Program-made: the position numbers and the translations under genes
Source of the DNA: Thecaphora thlaspeos
Lineage: Eukaryota; Basidiomycota; Ustilaginomycetes; Urocystidales; Glomosporiaceae
NCBI GenBank assembly: GCA_900291925.1
Contig: UWYS01000013.1
Coordinates: 1 to 64,000, forward strand
Reading direction: 5' to 3'
Length of the DNA stretch: 64,000 bases
Notes under the pieces: model-generated
Told to the model about the DNA's origin: nothing
Seen by the model: the letters and a program-made list of their open reading frames with translations, nothing else
Database searches by the model: none
Shown here: piece after piece, positions 23,319-32,331 of the stretch
Layout of the letters: every line of letters starts with the position of its first letter
How positions within the stretch are numbered: the first letter of the stretch is position 1

Positions 23319-23785
23319 TGCTTGTCAATACGGCTTGGCACGCCCCGCTCGGTGCGGGGGCGAAATAAGCCGGCGGCTCGTCGTCAGTCTCAACTACAAC
23401 AGCGCCCGCTCGTGGTCGGGTACCTACCAACGACAATCGTGACCAACTCCCGCTCGATGCTCTCTTGGCCGTCGGTCTTGTCGCGTCCCTGAATCTAAAC
23501 GCGCACGCCTGACCGACCGACCGACGGGCCGAACGACGTCATATGCTGATTCTTATGTTGCGGCAATGCAGCGGGGCGCAGCAGGATGCGCGCCCGCGAC
23601 GCTGTCTTTTCCATCGCCGCAACGCTCAACACTCAGCTTCGTCAATTCCTTCCTGACCACCTCCATCCACACCAGACGCATGCTATCGCGGTAGCAGGAC
23701 GGTTTGACACGACCGGACCGGACCGGACCGGACCGGATTGGATACAGCGACCACAACTGCGCCGGTCCACCACCGCTGGCCTACG

Positions 23786-24567
23786 ATGTCAGATAGGAGT
23801 GCCAAGCCACCGCTATCGTCGCCGCGAGGCCAGGCGCAGGCCGGTCGACTCTCGACGCCTCTTTGGATGCTCAAACATACACAGGTACGTTCACATCTCT
23901 CCTCTCCCTCTCCTTTCGTCCCGTTCTAACGAATGCTCTTCGACCAACCGCGCCAACCCTCTGCACGCTCTTTAACCAACCTCACCTCTCCTTGCACTGT
24001 ACCGTACCGCACCGCGTCCTCCAGGGCATAGCAACGACCGCAACGGCCATCGCGATCCTACATCTGCGCACCGCGCACGTTCTCTACTACACCGGATCGA
24101 TCCTCGCGACGAGTTTCAGTGCGAAAGGGTTGAAACGACTCATCAAGCAACCCCGACCTGCTGGGTCTCGAGTGAAAAAGACGAGCGGGATGCCCTCCAC
24201 GCACAGCGCCTCGGTCACTTTCATGGGTTCGTACCTTTTTTTACATCTCGTCTTTGCACGACCTCGTACGACGCTACAGCAGGGTGGCGGGACGACGGTA
24301 AAGGAGTGGATGTTGGCCTCGCTCTGTGTAGGCTTACCGGTAGCCGTCATGTGGTCTAGGGTTAGGTTGGGTGTGCATACACCACAACAGACCGTGGCTG
24401 GTGCTGCACTCGGTGTAGTTAAGGCTGTATGGTGGTTCACTCTTTGGTACGGTACGCTCCGCGTTTGGAACGTCCGAATGGGTCCGTTCACCAACGGGTT
24501 GGCTACGACGGTGGGCGAGCCGGTAGATGCCATCTTCGCACAGTGGCAAAACAGATCACTGCCGTAG
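23786..24567 (+). CDS. CAX4: Dolichyldiphosphatase, PAP2 family (Cax4/DOLPP1 type)
   Basis: It removes a phosphate from dolichyl diphosphate in the ER lumen, recycling the lipid carrier of N-glycosylation. Model: join(23786..23884,24025..24567), 213 aa. The 140-bp intron (GTACGT...CCAG) joins WMLKHTQ to GIATTATA in phase 0. PAP2 motifs are KX6RP (Lys70 to Arg77-Pro78), PSTHS (90-94), and SRX5H (Ser144, Arg145, His151) followed by TPQQ. Most PAP2 enzymes have Asp four residues after this His. Gln at that place is what I recall for dolichyldiphosphatases, which supports the specific call. Hydrophobic stretches between the motifs fit a multi-pass ER protein. An upstream in-frame ATG at 23738 would add 16 residues. 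Confidence 0.85.
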
Positions 24568-25371
24568 CAACCACCGGCGGAATAATTGCCCCCGCAACCA
24601 CCCAAAAATCATCGTAATACCCAGCAGACCGGTCTTTTGGCGTTGTCTCCCATCGTGGCGTCTCGTTTTTGCAAGTCATCGTGTGACGTTTGAACAGTTG
24701 TCAAAAGACATGGACGAACCACTTGACTCGCGAGGGAAGGAAAAGAAAAACAAAAGCCGGAAAAAATAAAATAAACAAAATCCCTACGAAAATCAAGGCT
24801 GAATAGCTGCGGGCATCGTACCACGTCCGTCGATGCTTCAACTCACCACTCGACAGCAAGCAAGGCCTTCAGACAATCTCTGCCATGGTCGCGCAACAAC
24901 GGCAGACGACAACTTCCAAGGGGGTCACCCGTCAGCGGACGAACAATCCAAGGGAACCGTCGACGACGACGACGACCGACGCCGACTTCGTCGAACGCTC
25001 TGACCTCGCGAGCGCGCCAAAGTGGTCGTGCCTAAGTCCGTGTCGAGCCTGCTACACGACCCCACAACACTTCCATCCGTCAGACTAGATGGTGCCTCCT
25101 TCGACATCAACAGAGATGTCGCCTCGGCAATTGGGACAGAACGGAACGGCATGGCATGGCCTCGCATCGTCGTAATGCGCTCACCTTCACGCCGTCCATC
25201 GACCACTCCGACCTCTCCAACGTCCTCTATCGTACAGGCGTCGACGTTGTCCATCAGCCGCATGAAACACACATCAACAATGACACAGTTGCAGCTCGGC
25301 GATTGCGTATAAAGTCCATGGGGTGGAGGGGAAGGGAGAGAGAAAGGGAGAGAGAAAGAGAGAGAGAGAGA

Positions 25372-25403
<32 letters not shown>

Positions 25404-25501
25404 GGGTGGGTGTGGGCGTGCGTGAAAGCGAAAATGACAGGCAGGACGACGGAGCCCGATCGGGCGGTCGACAAACGAACAAGGGGCCAACCTTTCCCTC
25501 G
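24568..25501. other. Convergent spacer with GA/GT microsatellite
   Basis: 934 bp between two facing stop codons. Its main feature is a purine run turning into GA dinucleotides and then GT/GGGT repeats (about 25325-25424). Short frames through it are repeat-coded. No gene is called. Confidence 0.5.
25325..25424. repeat. GGGAGA / GA / GT compound microsatellite
   Basis: About 100 bp of purine repeat passing directly into GTGTGT and GGGTGT units on the + strand. Confidence 0.85.
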
Positions 25502-26434
25502 TCATGCCAGCTGGCGCATCACGATGCCGTAACCGGAAGCAACCATGACGACCGTCGTGGCCAGCACCGCCAGGAAGGCTGGGTGGATTGTCTTGAGCGA
25601 CGGCGCGCCACTGCAGGCCGCGCAGATCCAGCCACCTGTCAGAAGAAAGACGGTCAGAGCAGCAGACGAGTGGGGTAGGCGAGTAGGCCGAGTCAGCATC
25701 CAGTCGTATCTCGCCAGAGCCACAAGAGCGAGTCGCTGCCCTCTGTCCGGTGCAGGGGCGGCCAAGGCATTCATCTTGATGCACCAGTCCAGATCGGAGC
25801 CTGAGGTGGGGGCTGGGGCTCGGCGGTCCGCCTTGCGGGACTTACTTGCGAGCGGCGTGTAGGCCTGCGGGTTGTAGAGGGCAAAGGTGACACGCGTGTT
25901 TGGTGCGACGAGTCCTGGCGATGCGCCGCTACCGAGGCCGCGCTCGTCATAGATCTGGAGGCGATAGGTGGCCTGAATGAGTTGCGGGAGTGAAGGGTTG
26001 GCGGCGGCGCTCCTGCTGTAGTCGTACGGGCTCCAGACGACCTGGGTCGCGGTGCCGGGAAGGTCGGTGGGGCCGATCCGGTAGGTGTTTCCGTTATCGG
26101 AGCAGTAGGCCTGGACGGTGAGGCGCGAGGGATACTGGAGGACGGAGGTAAAGTTCCACCCGAAAGTGACCGATACGCCGCTGGCAATCTTGTAGTAGGA
26201 GGCGTCGGCTGTCTGTACGGGGTTGGTCACGGTGATGCCGCCAGCTGCCGCTGACGAAGGGATGTTGTTGGAGGACGATGCGCCGCTGTTGGCGCTGCCG
26301 CCGGATATCGTGCCAGATGCGGTCGCAGTGGTGAGGCCGGCCGTGACGGTTGGTGGGTCGGCGGCCTGCACCTGTGCCATTGAGAAGAGGGCAAGGCTGA
26401 GGAGAAGAAGGCAGATAGATGCGATGCGGCTCAT
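25502..26434 (-). CDS. Fungal conserved secretory membrane protein, DUF7137-like
   Basis: Model: complement(join(25502..25635,25846..26434)), 240 aa. An N-terminal signal peptide (MSRIASICLLLLSLALFSMAQVQA) is followed by a Thr/Ser/Gly-rich stretch. A compact domain (about 65-190) contains SYYKIASGVSVTFGWNFTSVL, YCSDN, VVWSPYDY and YRLQIYDERG...VAPNTRVTFALYNPQAYTPL. The 210-bp intron begins GTAAGT and rejoins TPLAS to GWICAACSG. The C-terminus is one hydrophobic segment (IHPAFLAVLATTVVMVASGYGI). The layout matches a widespread fungal family of unknown function that I recall as DUF7137; the assignment is from memory. Topology suggests a lumenal or cell-surface domain anchored at its C-terminus. 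The two Cys of CAAC and the single YCSDN Cys are the only cysteines seen outside the signal peptide. Confidence 0.72.
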   Translation of the reverse strand: MSRIASICLLLLSLALFSMAQVQAADPPTVTAGLTTATASGTISGGSANSGASSSNNIPSSAAAGGITVTNPVQTADASYYKIASGVSVTFGWNFTSVLQYPSRLTVQAYCSDNGNTYRIGPTDLPGTATQVVWSPYDYSRSAAANPSLPQLIQATYRLQIYDERGLGSGASPGLVAPNTRVTFALYNPQAYTPLASKSRKADRRAPAPTSGSDLDWCIKMNALAAPAPDRGQRLALVALARYDWMLTRPTRLPHSSAALTVFLLTGGWICAACSGAPSLKTIHPAFLAVLATTVVMVASGYGIVMRQLA

Positions 26435-27381
26435 GATGGGTCGTCAAGTTGAACTCAGGGAGGGGCCGGGAAGGCGGGAAGACGGTGAGGCGGAGGAGCG
26501 AAGCAGTCTGCAGCTTCGAGCCCGGTGGCAAGCGGGCGAGCAAGCGTCGATGTATGGCTTCCAGCCTTACTCGGGGAGGGAATGGCAGGAGAGGCAGACC
26601 GAAGACGTGGTGAGGTGCGTTTGACTTCGTGGATCGGGCGACGATGATAGATGCTGGCCTGCTGGGGATAGGTTCGGCTGCGACGTCGTGTGTTTGACGG
26701 GATCGCTCTGTATGGATCGATAGGCTTGGCGCGCGAAAGGATGGGAGCTCGGGACGAGGTGGGCGAAGGCTGCTCTCGAGGCAGAGAGGGCGACTCTGTG
26801 TAGATAGAAAAGGCCGAGCTGCTGTGGTTGCGGTTGTGGTGGCGTGTAGCTGTCGAGGTCGGATAGAGATACAGTGGAGCGATGCGAGCTTTATAGAGCG
26901 CTAGAGAGAAAAGAGTGGGGCGACGAGGCTAGCGGGAAGGTGAGTAGAGCGAGACGTCGGTGGTGAAGGTGGTGGTGGTGACGGAGAGAGGGACGAAGGG
27001 GGCCGGCTTGGAGTAGTTCGATTCGAGATTTCGGGCCGTAGCGCTTGCCGTGCGTGGCGCCTTGACGCTGCAGCCAAGCGGCGTGCAAAGGGGGTCCACC
27101 ATTTCGTGCTGGCTGGCTGGCTGGCTGCGCGATTCCGAGGCGGCGCGCCTCGCAGGTGCGTGCCCGCCGGCTGTGGGAGATGATTTTCAATTTTCCCCCA
27201 AAGCGCGGCGCCAGCTGGCAGGCAGCGCAGCACGGTCCGGCTGTAGAAGATAGATGTCAAGGATAATGGATTCCAGCTCGACGATGGTGCCTAGGAGCCT
27301 CTATTTGTACATTAGACGGTCCCCAGTAATCCCACAAGCATGCCTTTGGTCTCTGAGATGCTCTTGGGACGCCGTCGGCAT

Positions 27382-27429
27382 CCCGGAAGGCTTCTACCCG
27401 GAAGGCTTCTACTCGTAAGGCCTAGGCCT
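27382..27429. repeat. 15-bp tandem pair plus 12-bp palindrome
   Basis: CCCGGAAGGCTTCTA occurs twice back to back (27382-27396, 27397-27411). After six bases comes the perfect palindrome AGGCCTAGGCCT (27418-27429), and its CTAGGCCT half recurs about 8 bp downstream. Confidence 0.7.
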
Positions 27430-28039
27430 AGGTGGTCTAGGCCTGGTGGTAGCAGCTCCCACGGCGAGTCGGCGACTGACTGCAGCCCGATCCGTCCGAT
27501 TCCATCGGGCTCAGATCCGATGCGGCCGATCGCCAACACCGGCCAGAGAAGTTAGTGTAGGTCTTTTCCCTCGAGCAGAGCCCCTTGCTCCACCTACGCA
27601 GGCGCCACGCCCTGACCCCTGTTGGCCCTGTTGGCCCGCTTCCTTCTTAGAGTCTCTGTTGGCCCCTTTCCTTCTTTCTCGGCCTGCCCCATGGCGGGCA
27701 AAGGAGACGAGGGGATCAGCGCAGAGAATCCATTTCTTTTGCTCTGCCGGTACGAGGTGACATAAGCAACATCCAACATCTGCCGCTACGGCTTCCACCC
27801 CGACCCTTGACCTACTTCCGAATGACCAATAGACCGCCTTTGGCCGATTCCAGTACCGGTGTGTGATCTAATGCCCTTCTCGTGCCTCATGCGCAAAAGC
27901 CACTACAGTCACACACAAAGACGCCGCCAACTGCCTCTACCAGCTGCAGCAGCGGCAGCAATGGATAAGGTCGAAGTAAAAGCAGACGTGTAGCGACACG
28001 CACATGCCTTCGCGTTGCCTCTGCACAGATCCAACCCAG

Positions 28040-28185
28040 ACTCAATCAGGGGTACATGAAGGATCCACTACAAGCCCCGACAACAGCAATGTGCTGAAAG
28101 GAGGCTCCACCCCGTTCTCAGTCAGGGATACATGGCGTATCGACTACAAAACCCGGCAACGGCGAGAGATGAAAGGAGAAAGTAC
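28040..28185. repeat. Degenerate tandem duplication, about 70-80 bp unit
   Basis: Two adjacent segments share CTCARTCAGGGRTACATG, then ATC-ACTACAA, then CCCGRCAACRGC, then a GAAAGGAG motif, in the same order with substitutions and small indels. The age and origin of the unit are unknown. Confidence 0.45.
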
Positions 28186-28584
28186 TCGTTGTAGGAAGAT
28201 CAAGAAAGATAGGATTACCACGAGTGCCACCTGCAGAACGGGTTGGAAGAGTTCCTGGCTTCGTCCAGACGTCTTCAAGAGCCTCTACACTGTCAGTCGT
28301 GGCTAGATAGGGGAAACAATAGACAGATGATTAGACAACAGAGATACGGACGCAAAATGGACTGCTAGAAAAAAGGACAGACTTGACAGAGGAAGTCACT
28401 GAGAGAGCATGAACGGATGGCTGGATTGAAAGACAGCTGGCTCGATGAAATGAGGAAGGGGTTTGGCTTCGTATACTCGACGTGTCTGACTACCGTGAAT
28501 CGGAAGCAAGCGGCGCTGAAGGTGCAAGGTTGCGGCGTGGAACGGCTGGCAAGGCGGGCGGCCACAGACAGCCGCGCGTCCTCT

Positions 28585-29220
28585 CTACCCCTCCTCGACG
28601 ACGGACCTGCGTTTGATATGAGGTACTCCCGCCTTAAGGTTCGCGATGTAGTTCAGGACGCGCGGGACGACGTTCTCCTTCCAATTCTGCATCGCTTTAT
28701 TTACCCAGATGGACTGCTTGAGCTCGGGATAGGTCATGGGAAGATCCTTCCAGTATCCTGGTGTGGGCTGCCTAAGTTGATCGAGGAGGAAGGGCAAGTC
28801 CCGATCGAACTCCCTCTTCGTGATGCGTCGATCCTCCAGCTGCCCTTCTAAGAGGAAGAATGTCCTCTCGAGATGCTTCTGATACTCTTGATACAACCAA
28901 CCGAGTCTGATGATGTAATACGCAGCCGTACCACCCTGCCTGTGATGTGTCAAAGGCGTGAGCCACTGCATGAAGGTCTTACGCTCCTCAAGATCCATGT
29001 TTAGATCCAATCTCCGGCGTCCGTAGCTGTCCAGCGGAAGCATGCGGCGCTTGAGGTGGGAGCGTACGGTGCGGACCGGCTGGGAAGGCGAGCGAACGCT
29101 TAGGGCGTGGTGGGCCTCTTGCTTGTCTCCATCAACGGCAGCGGAGGAATCGGCGGCCGAAAAGGTGAAGCTTGCCAGGATGAGGAGCAGCACGAAGCCG
29201 CACCAGCGTGGGATCAACAT
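28585..29220 (-). CDS. Small secreted protein of unknown function, candidate effector
   Basis: A single open frame of 211 aa with a clear signal peptide (MLIPRWCGFVLLLILASFTFSA, cleavage probably near residue 22-26). The mature part has no cysteine. A disordered segment (about 25-55) ends in dibasic sites KRR (about 58-60) and GRRR (about 68-71), like Kex2 processing sites, before a charged, aromatic-rich, probably helical domain (WLYQEYQKHLERTFFLLEGQL...). I recognise no family. No intron is needed. It stands alone in a gene-poor stretch with several hundred non-coding bases on either side, and codon use looks less GC-biased than in its neighbours. Secretion, size and position fit a lineage-specific secreted protein or effector, but that is inference. 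Confidence 0.6.
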   Translation of the reverse strand: MLIPRWCGFVLLLILASFTFSAADSSAAVDGDKQEAHHALSVRSPSQPVRTVRSHLKRRMLPLDSYGRRRLDLNMDLEERKTFMQWLTPLTHHRQGGTAAYYIIRLGWLYQEYQKHLERTFFLLEGQLEDRRITKREFDRDLPFLLDQLRQPTPGYWKDLPMTYPELKQSIWVNKAMQNWKENVVPRVLNYIANLKAGVPHIKRRSVVEEG

Positions 29221-31046
29221 GGTGCCTCGGTTTTGACCTTGAGCTTGTGCGGGGCTGTGGAGACAGTGCCTGGAGGGTGACGGTGCTTGGGAAGTGTCGA
29301 AAGAGGCGGCGGAGGGTGGTATTACTGGTTTTGAGGATTCTGTGCGATTGTGAGGAGGATGCGAGGGGAGATGGGGTGGGTGACTGGGGCTAGGAGGGAG
29401 GAGCGGGAATGGGGTGTGGGAATGGGGGATGGACAGACGAGATGGCTCGAAGTGTCGGGGTCATATACCTTTGACCCAACTCTTCTAAGAGAGAGAGACG
29501 CAGCGCTCAGCGAGGCCCAGAAGGAAAGGGTGTCGGCGGTCCACTTCTTCGGCCTCTTTTCCCTGTGCGCCGGTCAGGGCAGAATAGATTGCCGCGCCGA
29601 GGCTTGTCGTCGGTTGCCTGCGATCCCTGCTGGCCGCTTTCTGGGCGTAGCGGAACGGGGCAAGCAGCAGCCCTCGGCCCGCGGGGCGATCGAAAAGGTT
29701 CCACGCCCACGATCGATGGCGACGTGTCCCCCTCCGATTTTGATTATGTTACCTACAAACTGCTCCCACACTCGTATCATATTCCCCCCTCATTTGCTTT
29801 CCTGCAGCTGCTCCATTTTATTTTATTTTTGGCTCGGAATCGTTCCGTTCGAAGCAGACAACGGTTGGGGAAAAGAAAATGCTGGTGATTGTCTGTAAAG
29901 CTACAGGCTGTCGACCGTGACGGACGATTCCGCGCACTCATCACCCTTCTCTCGCCCTTCTTCGGTTCTCGTGATGTCAAATTTGCAAACCTGAGTGAGC
30001 CCCACCGCCATCGCCACCGTCACCGCCACTACCTGCCGCCATCATCTCTTCAGGAAAACCCGCACCCGTCGTTCGGCGGGTCCAGCTCGCTGGTCGGTTG
30101 GTGGCTGGTGTAGAGCACCCTCGATCTTCAGAGCTGCAGAGAGTACGGCGATTGTCAACAGGTCACCAACCCGACGTAGCGAGCTGCTACGGTCCGTGAT
30201 CGTGATCTTGTGGTGTGTCATTTGCGTCGGGGCGATACCGAGCATTGCCGGGTATCGCTCGATCGAGCAGCCTTTCAGCCCCGACGTCGACTCTCGGCAA
30301 AGGATGCGGCCGGAAAGACATCCGTCTTCCCAGCTCAGCGACGGGTCCAGCTCCAATTTCGTCGGCCGTGCAGCGACTCGATCCACTCTGCTCACGGATC
30401 GTGAGAATACCGGTCGTCGTCCAAGGCAAAGGTTAAGCTCCGGGACGAGCGGTTGGGTAGCCGGGCTTTTGAGACATTGTGCTCGCCGGGTAGGACTCCT
30501 CAGAAGCGGCGATGTGAGGCGGGAGCGGTGCTGCGGCGATCCGTGGACAACCGATACGATGTCGCGTCGTCGCTTCTTTTGACATCCTGACCGTCCGTGG
30601 GAGGCGACAATGTTTCCGTCGGTCCGTTCTCTCGTGATGTTCCATAGCTCTTTGTCTTTCGTCATGGCCCCTTCCGTCCGCAGTCGCCCTTTCATTCGCC
30701 ATCGCTCGTTCGGCAAACATCCACAATCGAATCATTGGACAGTCGGTCAGCCGGCGCGGAGGGTTGTGTGCAAGGTGTGTGCCCGGTGATAGGCTTTTTT
30801 TGAAGGGGGCTTCGTTGCGGTTGGACAAAAGAGGCAAAGAGAGCGGACTGGTGACGGCCGGAAAACCTTACCAGGGAAGGGCAGCAGCCAAAAAGCGTTA
30901 CAGCCTACATTTCTCATCTACTTCCGATGTTAACGACAATGTCTCCCTCCCTCCCCCGCGAAAGCGTGCACAGCCGTCCGCGGGAGGCGTACAGTACCAC
31001 ATTTCGTCTCAGATCAAGGCGCAAGGGGAAAGAGCGCCGCGCCTGT
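29221..31046. other. Gene-poor 1.8-kb region
   Basis: It lies between the secreted protein's start and the eL22 stop. Frames on both strands overlap one another and lack any family signature. A GCGATACC...GGTATCGC hairpin lies near 30231-30257. I considered a structured RNA around 30.2-30.6 kb but saw no RNase P, SRP or U-snRNA signature. A minus-strand TATA-like sequence lies near 29461-29470, about 245 bp upstream of the secreted-protein ATG. Confidence 0.45.
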
Positions 31047-31757
31047 TTAGGCCTCAGTCTCCTCCTGGTCGTACGAGACGTTGAAGAACTTGATCTCAAA
31101 GCCCTGTTTCGAGGTGGCAACGACACGGAGCCAGTCGCGGAGCTGCTGGCGCTTGAGGTGCTTCTTGGTGAGGTACTTGAGGTAGCGCTTCGAGAAGGGG
31201 ATGGTGGTGTTGACCCAGATCTTGCCATCACCCTCGCGGGTGATGCTGACAACGTCGCCGAGGTTGCCGGCCTTGCCCTCGACCTTGATACGGTCGTGCA
31301 GGAACTTCTCAAAGGCGGCAGCGTCAAGGATGCCGTCGTTGGCGGGACCCGAGAAGTCAATGAAGAACTTGTTGACGCTCTTGGCACCCTTAGCGGCGGC
31401 AGAGCCAGACTTCTTGGCCTGAGAGGCCTCTACGGACTTGGGAGCCTTAGTGACAGCCTGCAGAGATGGGACACGAGGAGGAGTGTATGGGAGGGGACGC
31501 AAGATGGGGTCAGCAAGGCGGTGCAAACTTCTTTTGACTCTGATGCTCCTTCCCGTCCTTCGGCGGTAGATACCTTAGGGGGAAAAGAGCCGGTCGCGAT
31601 GGGAGCGACGGTAGAGCGGCGACTGGCGGTGTCGAGGGTGGCTTCAGCAGCAGCAGCATCCCGTCTCGCCCGGCGTGAGCAAGACGGCAACCATCCATCC
31701 GCCGCTGCTGGCGCTGCGCCGCGCTAAGATGATGACGAGGAGAAGGCTACTCACCAT
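31047..31757 (-). CDS. RPL22: 60S ribosomal protein eL22
   Basis: Model: complement(join(31047..31457,31755..31757)), 137 aa. Exon 1 codes only the initiator Met: ATG is followed at once by GTGAGT, and a 297-bp intron ends CTGCAG before AVTKAPKS. Early introns of this kind are common in fungal ribosomal-protein genes. The body carries the eL22 core: KFFIDFSGPANDGILDAAAFEKFL, DRIKVEGKAGNLG, TTIPFSKRYLKYLTKKHLK and LRDWLRVVATSK. Length and motifs match the family throughout. It lies in the large subunit near the exit-tunnel side. It diverges from CBF5 with 574 bp between start codons. Confidence 0.93.
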
Positions 31758-32331
31758 TTTGATTGCAAGAGAAAGGCCTACTGGGTGTGATCAGCAAAGC
31801 GAGGGTCCTTGAAGGAGAGAAATGAAGGAGGATGGTGGTGTTGGTCAAGAAGAGGGACTTAAGCGGCGACGGTCACAAAGGCTTTCGCCCTGCTTGCCTA
31901 GCTGACCCTGCCCCGCCCTCTTCCGAATTTCGCAGGCGGCGACTGCGGCAATCGACGCGCTGGCTGCCGCTGGTGACGGGGGCTAAGCCGCGCGAGACAG
32001 AGGGGAGATTCCAAAGGCGACGGCGTTTGTCAGGCTGACGCAGAGCAGACCAGATGACCGGCTCCGGCGGCGCGTCACTTTGGGGCTTGCGGAAAATTTA
32101 TTCTTTCCCTCTTTAGTGGCAAAGGAAGGCGGCGGGCGCGGCGCCTGAAGCCAGCGCAGAGCAGCGGCACGCCCGAGCCTGGGTCGAGCCAGCCGCCAGG
32201 CCCCGACTCCACCGTCTCAGCCTGCGACCTACATCGTCCCACTCCCTCCCTCCTAGCTGTCCCCTGCCCGCCATCCTCCGCCAAATCCCCTTGCCTCACC
32301 TTCGCCCACCATCAACACCCTCCATCCCACG
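31758..32331. promoter_or_regulatory. Shared divergent promoter, RPL22 and CBF5
   Basis: 574 bp between two start codons of ribosome-biogenesis genes. Pyrimidine-rich blocks precede the CBF5 ATG (32225-32330). A TTTATTCTTTCCC stretch near 32097 is a possible core element. No repeats seen. Confidence 0.5.

Larger units (their letters stand above)
21984..23785. promoter_or_regulatory. 1.8-kb divergent intergenic region
   Basis: It lies between the putative signal-peptide exon (-) and the dolichyldiphosphatase (+). Frames on both strands are Ser/Pro/Arg-rich and discordant, so I call no gene. It contains GGCAG and GGGGCCGGGG simple repeats (about 22240-22270 and 22455-22510), two TACTGTA/TACAGTA inverted repeats (23024-23042 and 23284-23318), a GCATC run (23215-23232), and a CCGGA pentamer run (about 23709-23736). 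Confidence 0.45.
26435..28584. other. Gene-poor 2.1-kb region
   Basis: No convincing gene on either strand. The first few hundred bases should hold the promoter of the DUF7137-like gene, including a CTATAAA-like box on the minus strand near 26888-26896. It also holds a GGCT run (27112-27126), an exact 15-bp tandem pair (27382-27411), a 12-bp palindrome (27418-27429), and a degenerate tandem duplication (about 28040-28185). Base composition looks less GC-biased than the flanks from about 27.8 kb onward. Confidence 0.5.

Noticed and set aside
22136..23341. 401-residue minus-strand frame in the 22-23 kb spacer
   Set aside because: Composition is Arg/Pro/Ser-rich with no domain, and it covers inverted repeats and simple repeats. 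Absence of stop codons is expected at this GC content.
29995..30716. Overlapping frames on both strands near 30-30.7 kb, and a possible structured RNA
   Set aside because: The frames contradict one another and have no family signature. A short GCGATACC hairpin exists, but RNase P, SRP and U-snRNA core motifs were not found by eye.
31458..31754. Intronic snoRNA in the RPL22 intron
   Set aside because: Ribosomal-protein introns often host box C/D RNAs, but no paired RUGAUGA and CUGA boxes with flanking stem were seen on the coding strand.
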